Shown here: positions 26,878 through 35,112 of the stretch, one piece after another
Layout of the letters: each line of letters starts with the position of its first letter
Numbering within the stretch: the first letter of the stretch is position 1
DNA from: JBGPTK01 sp041497605
Lineage (GTDB): Bacteria > Acidobacteriota > Terriglobia > Acidiferrales > UBA7541
Assembly (NCBI GenBank): GCA_041497605.1
Contig: JBGQGW010000001.1
Location: 1 to 64,000 of the forward strand
DNA: 64,000 nucleotides
Reading direction: 5' to 3'
Translations under genes and position numbers: made by a program
The notes under the pieces: model-generated
What the model was told of the DNA's origin: nothing
Database searches by the model: none
Seen by the model: the letters and a program-made list of their open reading frames with translations, nothing else

Positions 26878-26975
26878 GCACCGATTGATTCCCCAGGATT
26901 CCGGCGGCCCGGGCTGACCCACGGACCCGCAATAGAGAGCGGTGAGTTACCGCCACAGGTGTACTGACCAGACAG

Positions 26976-28604
26976 ATGGAAAAGTATTTCGAGCAATTAA
27001 AAAAATTCGTGCTCAGGCTTTCGCTGCAGCAGCAAGCCCTGCTGGCTGCTTCCATTCTGGCGGTTGGCCTGACGCTCTGGTTCTTCGTTCACCTATTCTC
27101 CCAGCCCGATTTCAAACCTCTGTACTCCGGACTTTCATCCTCGGATCTGCAAAATCTTGAGAAGCAGCTAGCTGAGAAGAATATTCAATACGAGATTTCG
27201 AGCGACGGCACCACGCTGAAAGTGCCGGCCGACAAGCTGGACGAGTTGAGAATTGAAGTTTCCTCGAAGAGCAGCTTCTCCAGCGGACGCTTGGGATTTG
27301 AATTGTTCGACAAACCAAACTGGTCAGGGAGCGATTTTTCGGAAAAAGTAAACTACCAGCGGGCACTGGAAGCCGAGCTGGAACGCACGATCCAGACGAT
27401 CGACGGTATCGAGGCAGCGCGCGTGCACCTGGTGCTTCCGCATGAATCCTTGTTCACGGAAAAAGAGCGCCAGGGAAAAGCGGCCGTAGTCGTGAAGCTG
27501 CGCGGCGGGCATCTTTCCGAAGACACATTGAATTCGATCGCGCGGCTTGTTTCCAGCGCGGTGGACGATTTACCCCCGGAGAATGTGGCGATCGTAGATG
27601 CCGAAGGCGGGACGCCGATTCGCTCGCGCGGCGGGGCCGGCGAAACGGCCGGATCCATGGAGTCGGAAAAGGCCATTGCCGATAAATTAATTGCCACCCT
27701 GGCGCCGGTGGTCGGAGCCGATCACGTGAAGGCCAGCGTGACAGTGGATCGCGATGCCAGTTCGGGAGAGAGCACGCAAGAAGTTTACGACCCGAACTCC
27801 GTGGTGCTGACCTCGCAAATTTCGGAAGAGCATGTGACTGATGCCAGCCCATCGGGCGTCCCAGGAACTACGAGCAATGTGCCGCGCCCGGCGGCGCCGG
27901 GGGCGCCATCCGCAAAGGTGCAGATCACCACGGATTCCCAGGGGCTGCGGAGCGAGAGCAAGACTTTCGTCGTGGGCCGCACCGTGCGTCATCTGATCGA
28001 GCCGTCGGGCCGAGTGAAGCGGATCGCCGCGGCTCTGCTGGTGGACGATGCGGTGGAAATCAAGGAAGAGGCCGGAAAGAAACAGGAAGTCCGCCGCAAG
28101 CGCACTCCGGAAGAGATGAAGCAGATAGAAGAATTGGCGAAAGCGGCGATGGGATTCGACGCCACGCGAGGCGATCAACTTTCGGTGCAGAATTTGTCTT
28201 TTCAGGTTTTGCCAGTCGAAAAGGTGGTTCCGCCCACCGTGGTTCAGAGAGTTCTGTGGATGACCGAACGTTGGGTTGTCGCCATCCGGCTTGCCGGGCT
28301 ATTCCTGCTGTTTGGAATCGTGTACCTCGTCCTGCTTCGCCCGATCAAGAAGCAGGTTCTAGCCAGCTTCCGCGCGGCCGCCCCTGCGCACCCCCCTGCC
28401 AAGGGAATCGTGAGCAATTCGGGGGGCACCGCGCCTGGCGCGGCGGAGGCCGGGTTCGATCTGGAGGGAGAACTGGCAACTGTGAATTCTGAAGTGGGCA
28501 AGGCAGTTTTGTTGAAACGGCATCTCGTCGAGAAGGTGAAGGCCGAGCCGGAATCGTCGAGCCGTCTGATCCAGAACTGGATCCGGCAGGGGCAGAACAA
28601 TTAA
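26976..28604 (+). CDS. fliF: Flagellar MS-ring protein FliF
   Basis: 542 residues, close to the usual 550. Two membrane segments (about 20-42 and 430-450) flank a large periplasmic region with the YscJ-type ring-building motifs (LYSGLSSSDL, the FDKPNWSGSDF segment) and GIEAARVHLVLP. The C-terminal cytosolic tail ends LIQNWIRQGQNN, the FliG-binding helix. The stop overlaps the fliG start by one base (TAATG), so assembly partners are coupled. Confidence 0.97.
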   Translation: MEKYFEQLKKFVLRLSLQQQALLAASILAVGLTLWFFVHLFSQPDFKPLYSGLSSSDLQNLEKQLAEKNIQYEISSDGTTLKVPADKLDELRIEVSSKSSFSSGRLGFELFDKPNWSGSDFSEKVNYQRALEAELERTIQTIDGIEAARVHLVLPHESLFTEKERQGKAAVVVKLRGGHLSEDTLNSIARLVSSAVDDLPPENVAIVDAEGGTPIRSRGGAGETAGSMESEKAIADKLIATLAPVVGADHVKASVTVDRDASSGESTQEVYDPNSVVLTSQISEEHVTDASPSGVPGTTSNVPRPAAPGAPSAKVQITTDSQGLRSESKTFVVGRTVRHLIEPSGRVKRIAAALLVDDAVEIKEEAGKKQEVRRKRTPEEMKQIEELAKAAMGFDATRGDQLSVQNLSFQVLPVEKVVPPTVVQRVLWMTERWVVAIRLAGLFLLFGIVYLVLLRPIKKQVLASFRAAAPAHPPAKGIVSNSGGTAPGAAEAGFDLEGELATVNSEVGKAVLLKRHLVEKVKAEPESSSRLIQNWIRQGQNN

Positions 28605-29626
28605 TGGCAGAGACAATCGACGCTACAACCTCCGGACTCCGAAAAGCCGCCATTCTGCTGGTTTTACTGGGTGACGATGCTGCCGCGAACCTCTACAAGC
28701 ATCTCCCGGAAAATGACTTGCGCCTGCTGACCCAGGAAATTGCTGAGCTTGAATATGTCTCGCCGGAGACAGCCACGAAAGTGCTCCATGAATATAATCG
28801 CCTGACGCTTACCCAACAGTACTTGGCGCAGGGCGGCACGGACTACGCGACGAAGTTGCTGGTCAAGGCATTTGGCGAAGAAGGTGCCAAGGGCCTATTG
28901 GAACAGGTACTTGTTGCGCAGGAGGCCGGCGCGAAGAATCTGGATACGATTCAAAAGGCAGATCCCAACCAGCTCGCCAAATTCATCCAGGGCGAGCATC
29001 CGCAGACCATTGCCCTGATCCTGGCGCACTTGGCTCCGAAGACGGCTTCGGGCGTGCTAGTCATGCTGCCGGAAAAGATCCGGGCGGAATCTGTGAAACG
29101 GCTGGCCCAGATGCAACAGTTCTCTCCCGAGGTTGTTCAGAAGATCAGCTTCGTTCTGCACAAGAAGCTGCAATCGGTCGGGGAACAAAGCCGACGTGCG
29201 TACGGCGGAGTGAGTGCCGTCGCCGAATTAATGAATCGCATGGAATCAGCAGTGAGCAAGAACGTTCTGGAAACAATTGAACAAGAGGACGCGAAGTTGG
29301 CCGTGGCCATTCGCAACTCGATGTTCACGTTCGAAGACTTAATTGAGGTGCCGGAGGTGAGCATCCGAGAACTGCTCGGCCAGGTTGATAAGAAACAGTT
29401 GGCAGTCGCGCTCAAGGGCGCATCGGAAAATCTGAGGAATCATCTGCTGAAAGCGATGTCCTCTCGCGCGGCGGAAATGCTGAAGGAAGATATGGAAGCA
29501 CTCGGCCCGACTCGCTCACGCGACGTGAGCAATGCCCAGCATGACATCGTCGCGCAGGCGCGAAAGCTCGAAGCGGCCGGCAAAATGGTTTTGAAGAATG
29601 AAGCGGAGGATGCCCTTGTCGTCTAA
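28604..29626 (+). CDS. fliG: Flagellar motor switch protein FliG
   Basis: 340 residues. The middle domain carries the GEHPQTIALILAHL motif for FliM binding, and the C-terminal domain has the torque helix (SRAAEMLKEDMEALGPTRSRDVSNAQ) with the expected charged residues. The MFTFEDLIEV segment links the domains. It is coupled to fliF upstream; its 3' end overlaps the fliH reading frame. Confidence 0.97.
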   Translation: MAETIDATTSGLRKAAILLVLLGDDAAANLYKHLPENDLRLLTQEIAELEYVSPETATKVLHEYNRLTLTQQYLAQGGTDYATKLLVKAFGEEGAKGLLEQVLVAQEAGAKNLDTIQKADPNQLAKFIQGEHPQTIALILAHLAPKTASGVLVMLPEKIRAESVKRLAQMQQFSPEVVQKISFVLHKKLQSVGEQSRRAYGGVSAVAELMNRMESAVSKNVLETIEQEDAKLAVAIRNSMFTFEDLIEVPEVSIRELLGQVDKKQLAVALKGASENLRNHLLKAMSSRAAEMLKEDMEALGPTRSRDVSNAQHDIVAQARKLEAAGKMVLKNEAEDALVV

Positions 29627-30275
29627 ACCGGATTTGAGAGCCGGAGAGCTGCTGCTGGACTCGGTCCCATTCGTGTACCCGCCTGCCGCAAGCGAGGATG
29701 CTCTCCCCAACTCGAACATAAACGGCGCGAGAAAACAAGCGAACCGGGAACTGGCCGACATCGAGAACCGTGAAAAACAGGCCTGGCAACAGGGCGTCCA
29801 GGAAGGGGAAGTGAAGGGGCGTGTACAACTCGAAAAACAGACCAGCGAACTGCGCGAATCGGTCGAAAAGAGCCTTCGTGACTTTGTCAACGAGAGGAAT
29901 AACTATTTCGAGCATGTGGAAACAGAGGTGGTACATCTGGCTCTGGCAATCGCTGGCAAGATTCTGCATCGAGAGGCTCAGATTGATCCGCTCCTGCTGA
30001 CCGGGCTCGTGCATGTAGCGCTTGAAAAACTTGGAGCACAGACCAAGATTCGCCTGCGCGTGCATCCCACTCAATTGGAATCCTGGCGAAAGTCCTTCGC
30101 GGAAATGGCCAGCCAGTCACTGGCTCCGGAATTGATCGGAGACGAGAGCCTGGCGCTAATGCAGTGCGTGATCGAAACGGAGCATGGTTCCACAGAAGTC
30201 AGCCTGGAAACCCACCTCAAGGAAATCGAGCAGGGCTTCTTCGATCTGCTCGCGCGACGTCCCCGGAACTCGTGA
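29598..30275 (+). CDS. fliH: Flagellar export ATPase regulator FliH
   Basis: Up to 225 residues: a proline-containing N-terminus, a long charged helix (about 55-110) and the FliH/HrpE C-terminal domain. FliH holds the FliI ATPase in check and docks it to the switch. The start is not certain. ATG 29598 overlaps fliG by 29 bases, whereas TTG 29616 has an ideal GGAGG 6 bases upstream and a smaller overlap. The stop overlaps the fliI ATG by one base. Confidence 0.9.
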   Translation: MKRRMPLSSKPDLRAGELLLDSVPFVYPPAASEDALPNSNINGARKQANRELADIENREKQAWQQGVQEGEVKGRVQLEKQTSELRESVEKSLRDFVNERNNYFEHVETEVVHLALAIAGKILHREAQIDPLLLTGLVHVALEKLGAQTKIRLRVHPTQLESWRKSFAEMASQSLAPELIGDESLALMQCVIETEHGSTEVSLETHLKEIEQGFFDLLARRPRNS

Positions 30276-31588
30276 TGAGCTCTTCTTCGCTTCTGGGAGC
30301 CTATTTCCGCCGCCTGAATGAATTCTCGATTCTGCGGTGGACCGGGAAAGTGATCCAGGTTGTGGGCGATGTAATCGAATCGGAAGGACCGTTCTGTTCC
30401 GTGGGTGAGGGTTGCGCGATTCTGACCGCTGACGGACACATGTATCCCGGAGAGATCGTAGGATTTCGCGAGTCCCGGGTGCTGTCCATTCCACTCGAGA
30501 GGCCGAAAGGAATCCGATTTGGAGACCGCATCGTAACGCGGGGAACGCGGCCGTCCTTGCGTGTGGGTCCGCAACTTCTGGGAAGAGTCATCGACGGTTC
30601 GGGAAAGGCGATCGATTCCGGCGGTGAATATCATGCCAGGCAATATTGGCCGCTGCAGAGTGATGCTCCTTTGCCGATGGAACGCCACAAGATCCACGAG
30701 CCGATCAGTTGCGGCATAAGGAGCATCGATGGTTTTCTGACCTGCGGACGCGGCCAGCGCGTGGGCATTTTCGGCGGAAGCGGAGTGGGAAAGAGCACGT
30801 TGATCGGGATGATGGCGTCGGGAACCTCCGCTGACCTCACGGTGCTGGCTCTGGTGGGAGAGCGCGGGCGCGAGGTGCGGGAATTTCTGGAGGACTCGCT
30901 GGGCGAAGAAGGGAGAAAGAAATCAGTCGTGGTGGTCTCGACTTCGGACCAATCGCCGTTGTTGCGGATTCGCGCGGCGCTGGCGGCGACCTCGGTTGCC
31001 GAATACTTTTGCTGTCAGGGCAAGCATGTGCTGCTGGTTGTGGATTCGCTGACTCGATTCGCAATGGCCCAGCGCGAAATCGGCCTCGCCGCGGGCGAGC
31101 CGCCGACCGCCAAAGGTTACACGCCTTCCGTTTTCACATTACTGGCGCGTCTGATTGAGCGAGCGGGACATTTCGGCAAGGGCAGCATCACTGCTTTTTA
31201 CACGGTGCTGATGGAAGGCGATGATCAGCAGGATCCACTGGTGGATGCCGTGCGCGCCTTGCTCGATGGGCACACGGTGCTGGACCGGCGCCTGGCGATG
31301 CAGAATCATTTTCCACCGATTTCGATTCTCGATAGCCTCAGCCGATTGATGCCCGCCGTCACGAGCAGTGATCACATGGCGAAAGTGCAACGGCTCAGGC
31401 GGCTGTTGGCAGCGTATTCTTCCGCGGAAGATCTGATCCGTGTCGGGGCGTATCAGAAGGGAAGCGATCCGGTGCTTGATCAAGCGCTCGTCGTGCTGCC
31501 GGCGATCAATGCTTTCTTGCAACAGAAGCGAGGGGAACGTTCGGGACTTGAACAGACTGTTGCAGCATTGATGGCGCTTCCGGGATAG
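30275..31588 (+). CDS. fliI: Flagellum-specific ATP synthase FliI
   Basis: 437 residues from ATG 30275 (TGATG junction with fliH). Walker A GGSGVGKST is near residue 167-175, followed by LVGERGREVREF, Walker B LLVVDSLTRFA and the flagellar-specific C-terminal DQALVVLPAINAFLQQ. FliI resembles the F1 beta subunit and powers or prepares export substrates. A longer upstream reading from 30164 lies inside fliH and is not used. Confidence 0.97.
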   Translation: MSSSSLLGAYFRRLNEFSILRWTGKVIQVVGDVIESEGPFCSVGEGCAILTADGHMYPGEIVGFRESRVLSIPLERPKGIRFGDRIVTRGTRPSLRVGPQLLGRVIDGSGKAIDSGGEYHARQYWPLQSDAPLPMERHKIHEPISCGIRSIDGFLTCGRGQRVGIFGGSGVGKSTLIGMMASGTSADLTVLALVGERGREVREFLEDSLGEEGRKKSVVVVSTSDQSPLLRIRAALAATSVAEYFCCQGKHVLLVVDSLTRFAMAQREIGLAAGEPPTAKGYTPSVFTLLARLIERAGHFGKGSITAFYTVLMEGDDQQDPLVDAVRALLDGHTVLDRRLAMQNHFPPISILDSLSRLMPAVTSSDHMAKVQRLRRLLAAYSSAEDLIRVGAYQKGSDPVLDQALVVLPAINAFLQQKRGERSGLEQTVAALMALPG

Positions 31589-31596
31589 AGGAAACA

Positions 31597-32043
31597 ATGG
31601 CATTTCATTATTCACTCGATGCGCTTCTTCGTGTCCGGCAAATTCGCGAACGCCGCGAGGAGGAAATGCTGGGAACGATCATTTCGAAAATCAATACCGT
31701 GCAGGTGCAAATCGAAAACGCCAAGGAAGTTTTGCTGGATACCCGGAGACTCCTGCTGCAGAACATGACGGGCGGAGTGGCGGGCAGCGAGTTGCAATTT
31801 GCGGCCAATTGCGATGCCGGGCGTGCGTTCTATCTTGAGATGCTTGAGAATCACCTGCAGCAACTCGAAAAACAGCGCCTAGAGCAAGGCAAGATTTATC
31901 GAGAGGCGCGACAAGGACGCGAAATCCTCGAAAACTACCGGGAGCGCCAGCTCCAGATTTACAATCAGGAGCAATCCCGCCGCGAACAACGACGAGTCGA
32001 TGACTTGTTTCTAATTCGCCTTGGGCATTCGAACGAGAAATAG
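31597..32043 (+). CDS. fliJ: Flagellar export protein FliJ
   Basis: 148 residues, almost entirely charged helix. The N-terminus FHYSLDALLRVRQIRERREEEML and the central coiled coil fit FliJ, the rotor-like stalk in the FliI hexamer. It ends a tight group fliE-fliJ; the next gene is 465 bases away. Confidence 0.92.
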   Translation: MAFHYSLDALLRVRQIRERREEEMLGTIISKINTVQVQIENAKEVLLDTRRLLLQNMTGGVAGSELQFAANCDAGRAFYLEMLENHLQQLEKQRLEQGKIYREARQGREILENYRERQLQIYNQEQSRREQRRVDDLFLIRLGHSNEK

Positions 32044-32508
32044 CGTTTCGTTTTGAAGTATGCCGCCGATTCCCCACAGCTTTGCTCTCTTTTCCGCGTT
32101 CTTCGGACTTTTGGCCTCCTTTCCGTGGAAAATTAAATTTTAGACGACGGCCAAGGATTCTCCGCGATAAGGGAAATGCCGCGATTTCATCGCAAAATAG
32201 GCCGCTTCTGTTGGTGGGAAATTCGGTCAAAAGAATCGCTACAGTGACGAGGTATCAGGACCGATCTAGGTCAGGAGGGAAGGCAGGTCGTTCGTCAATG
32301 TTTTGTGACCAGTCTGTTGGTTGTTGCCTAGGTTCTTGGGCAATCTTTTCCTTGAACACAGAAATCTGCCTAGCAGGTCATAGTCCCCCCTCTTTTCCAC
32401 TCCGAACAATCGTCGCGTTTTCAATTGGTTGGAGAGAGAAAGGGGAATGACCCGACTTGCGGCTCTTTGGCGCCCCAGATGCAATATGGAGAACCGGAGA
32501 GAAACGCG
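32044..32508. other. Intergenic region between fliJ and fliK
   Basis: About 465 bases. The last 45 contain a sigma54 element (32468-32483) and the fliK ribosome site. The rest shows no convincing gene or strong hairpin; reading frames on both strands are short and unlike their neighbours in composition. Confidence 0.5.
32468..32483 (+). promoter_or_regulatory. Sigma54 promoter for fliK-flgD-flgE
   Basis: TGGCGCCCCAGATGCA keeps GG-N10-GC and matches 9 of 12 consensus positions of TGGCACG-N4-TTGCW. The predicted start (about 32494) leaves a leader of about 15 bases that just holds GGAGAG before ATG 32509. The same close geometry occurs at flgF. Confidence 0.6.
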
Positions 32509-34746
32509 ATGGAAGCAATCACCAACTCGAATCCTGAACTCGCCGCAGTCGTCGCTTCTCCTGCAAACGTGCAGGCGCCGGCGGCACAGGGTTCCAGCTC
32601 GCAATCGATCTTCACTGATTGCCTGGAGCGCGCGCTGCAGGACCAGGGCACGGCGGCTCAGCAAGACGGTTCGAGTACAGTTACCTCTTCGGCAAATTCC
32701 CAGAGTTCTTCAGCGACCGACTGCAGTCCAGCGCCCCGAATTCCGCAGATCGCCTCACAGAATGCTTCTCAGAATTCAACTCCTGGTTGCGGTTCAACCT
32801 TGACTGTCAGAACTGGCGCAGGCGCGGCTTCGCGCAATCCCAAGCAAGGGCCGTCACAGAAACAGTCCGCCGAAGCACCGGCGGCCGCGGGTGTAGCTCC
32901 TATGAGTGCGTCCGCGGTTCCCGTGCAGGATCCGATCATGGTAATCGCAGCGAATGTTGCCTCAACGGCACCGTTTCTTTCGGCGCTTCCCGTACCAGTT
33001 ACTGTAGCGCCAGAGCCGGCCACCGAGCCCGTAATTGCCAAAGCGTGTGTAGCCGCTCAATCGGGTGGCTTGTCTTCGGTGCTCACGACAAGTGATTTGG
33101 TTGCACCATCAAACATCTCCCCCAGTATTTGCGGAACACCCATCAGCAGCAAGCCCGCTGCGCTGAATCAAGGAAGTGCAAATTCACAGCCGGGCACGCC
33201 GGTGGTTGCGGGGTCGATGGTCGCGCAGGTTATGCCTTCTGCCGCGATGCCTACATTTCCCGCGGCAGCTCTGAACTCGAGCCCATCGAACCAAGCTCCA
33301 ATGCCTGGGCAGGCCACGTCGGAACGGTCGGCAAAGAGCGACACCGGGACATCACCGAAACTAAATCCATCCGTGAGTTCACCGGCGGCGCCGCCCGCTG
33401 CGCTGAATCAAGGAAGTGCAAATTTGCAGCCGGGCACGCCTGTGGTTGTGGGGTCGATGATCGCGCAGCTTATGCCTTCTTCCGCGATGCCGATGGTTCC
33501 CGCGGCTGCTCTGAACATGAGCCTATCGAACCAAGCTCCAATGCCTGGGCAGGCCACGTCGGAACGGTCGGCAAAGAGCGACACCGGGACATCACCGAAA
33601 CTAAATCCATCCGTGAGTTCACCGGTGGCGCCGCCTGAGAAGATAAGTGGAACAAACGATGTGACGGGTGGTCATACAATGGGAACGATAGTTCCGGATT
33701 CTTCCGATTCCAAGGTCGCCCTGAAGCACCTGGACAAATCGGTGGGCGATCCACAGACGATTGAAAGTTCAACGCAGACTGTGCCATCGGCAGGTGTGGA
33801 TCAGGCAGGAGAGCCGCAGACGCCGAGGGCATTCATCCATGCCATAGAAAAGCAGGTTGAATCGAATGCGCCACAGAGTTCCATCGCGATTGGACACGAT
33901 CCATCTTTGCAACCGACGTCCCATGCGGCAAAGACTGGTGGCGACTCTGCGCCTTCCGTGAGTCGCGAGTACTTGCATGTGCAAGGGCTCGAGCCAGCGA
34001 GCGCCCAGAAGAGCAGCGCGAACTCTGATTTCAATGGCAGCTCATCGAATACTTCCACCGGCCAGTCATCAGCGGTAGTGCCGCCAACCGTGGCCCACGG
34101 AATCGCGCCGGCCACGGAAACAAATTTTTCATCCCATATTGACAGTGCGCTCAACAGCGCAGCAACGAAGCAGGAAGTGGTCGCGACGGCATCGAATTCG
34201 TCCGGCACTCCGGCTACGAGTGGCAGCCCGGCAGCAGCAACTGGATCAGCAGTCACAGACCGGCGAGATTCGGAAGTGGCCTCGACCAGCCCCGCCTGGG
34301 ACATGGTTTCGGCGCACGCTGAACGGCTGGTGCAAACCGCGCAGCTATCGCAGAACGCGGGACAGGCCGAGATGCGGATTCATCTCAGCACCGAAGCGAT
34401 GGGTTCGGTGGAGCTACGGACCACGGTTCAGCAGGATCACATCGCAGCGGCGATTACTGTACAGAGAAGCGAGACGCAGGCCGCCTTGCTCGGTGAGTTG
34501 CCATCGCTCCAGCAAGCCCTGCAAAATCGACAACTTCAAATTGATCGGCTCGATATTAATTACGGCGGACAGAATTCAGGAATGTCCGGACAAAACGAAT
34601 CCAATTCGCAGAACGGCGGTTTCGAAAGTCCGCAGAATTCTTCCCGCAATTGGGCCCATGCGGACTCGGAGCCAGTGAGATCGGAATTCAGGGCCGAACT
34701 CGAAAGCGGCCTGGATGGCAGCAGAACTCTGAGCGTGCGCGCCTAG
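32509..34746 (+). CDS. fliK: Flagellar hook-length control protein FliK
   Basis: 745 residues from ATG 32509, set by GGAGAG 7 bases upstream and by the sigma54 element before it. The first 600 residues are Ser/Ala/Pro/Thr-rich and low in order, as expected of the FliK ruler. The C-terminal domain (about 600-700: AEMRIHLSTEAMGSVELRT, LQQALQNRQLQIDRLDI) is the conserved hook-control/substrate-switch domain. Residues about 215-375 consist of two 80-residue units from a 240-bp tandem duplication. FliK measures hook length and switches FlhB from rod/hook to filament export. Followed by flgD and flgE, the hook genes it controls. Confidence 0.92.
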   Translation: MEAITNSNPELAAVVASPANVQAPAAQGSSSQSIFTDCLERALQDQGTAAQQDGSSTVTSSANSQSSSATDCSPAPRIPQIASQNASQNSTPGCGSTLTVRTGAGAASRNPKQGPSQKQSAEAPAAAGVAPMSASAVPVQDPIMVIAANVASTAPFLSALPVPVTVAPEPATEPVIAKACVAAQSGGLSSVLTTSDLVAPSNISPSICGTPISSKPAALNQGSANSQPGTPVVAGSMVAQVMPSAAMPTFPAAALNSSPSNQAPMPGQATSERSAKSDTGTSPKLNPSVSSPAAPPAALNQGSANLQPGTPVVVGSMIAQLMPSSAMPMVPAAALNMSLSNQAPMPGQATSERSAKSDTGTSPKLNPSVSSPVAPPEKISGTNDVTGGHTMGTIVPDSSDSKVALKHLDKSVGDPQTIESSTQTVPSAGVDQAGEPQTPRAFIHAIEKQVESNAPQSSIAIGHDPSLQPTSHAAKTGGDSAPSVSREYLHVQGLEPASAQKSSANSDFNGSSSNTSTGQSSAVVPPTVAHGIAPATETNFSSHIDSALNSAATKQEVVATASNSSGTPATSGSPAAATGSAVTDRRDSEVASTSPAWDMVSAHAERLVQTAQLSQNAGQAEMRIHLSTEAMGSVELRTTVQQDHIAAAITVQRSETQAALLGELPSLQQALQNRQLQIDRLDINYGGQNSGMSGQNESNSQNGGFESPQNSSRNWAHADSEPVRSEFRAELESGLDGSRTLSVRA
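33153..33635 (+). repeat. 240-bp in-frame tandem duplication inside fliK
   Basis: Unit 1 is 33153-33392, unit 2 is 33393-33635, with an exact 240-base period. By hand alignment I count about 16 mismatches in 240 (about 93% identity), nearly all in the middle of the unit. A 90-base stretch spanning 33294-33383 and its copy differ at only one position. Each unit encodes 80 residues of the ruler region. Confidence 0.93.
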
Positions 34747-34772
34747 CGGCACGCAACAGTAAAGGAGCGAAC

Positions 34773-35102
34773 ATGCAGATCAGTTCACTTTTAGATCTTA
34801 TTCAACCGTCGCAGGCTAATGCGGCCAGCACAACGGGATCCCCGCCGGCAACACCGGCTACGGGTGGAATCGACATCAATACTTTCTTAAAGCTGCTGAC
34901 AACTCAGTTACAAGCACAGAATCCATTGAATCCAGTGAATCCGACGGATTTTGTCACGCAGCTTGCGCAATTCAGCAGCCTGGAGCAACTGATCGGTATT
35001 AGACAAGACATGGACAGCGCACTCACCAACCCAAGCGGCACAACCTCGAATACAACGCCGAGCTCAGCGCCATTGAACGCAGCGCCGGCCATTTCACACT
35101 AG
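34773..35102 (+). CDS. flgD: Flagellar hook cap scaffold FlgD (short form)
   Basis: 109 residues from ATG 34773 with AAAGGAGC upstream. Residues 30-75 carry the FlgD N-terminal signature INTFLKLLTTQLQAQNPLNP and FVTQLAQFSSLEQL. The C-terminal Ig-like/Tudor domain of typical FlgD (about 220 residues) is absent; the protein ends in a Thr/Ser/Pro-rich tail. FlgD caps the growing hook. Short forms occur in other bacteria, so this is not necessarily a broken gene. flgE follows 10 bases later. Confidence 0.93.
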   Translation: MQISSLLDLIQPSQANAASTTGSPPATPATGGIDINTFLKLLTTQLQAQNPLNPVNPTDFVTQLAQFSSLEQLIGIRQDMDSALTNPSGTTSNTTPSSAPLNAAPAISH

Positions 35103-35112
35103 GAGAATCACG

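Noticed and set aside
32050..32072. GCCGATTC downstream of fliJ as a sigma28 -10
   Set aside because: No TAAAG-like -35 at 11 bases (TTCGTTTT, about half matched).
33129..33638. 169-codon frame +3 inside fliK with its own apparent repeats
   Set aside because: The repeats are the fliK 240-bp duplication read in another frame; 240 is a multiple of three, so every frame repeats.
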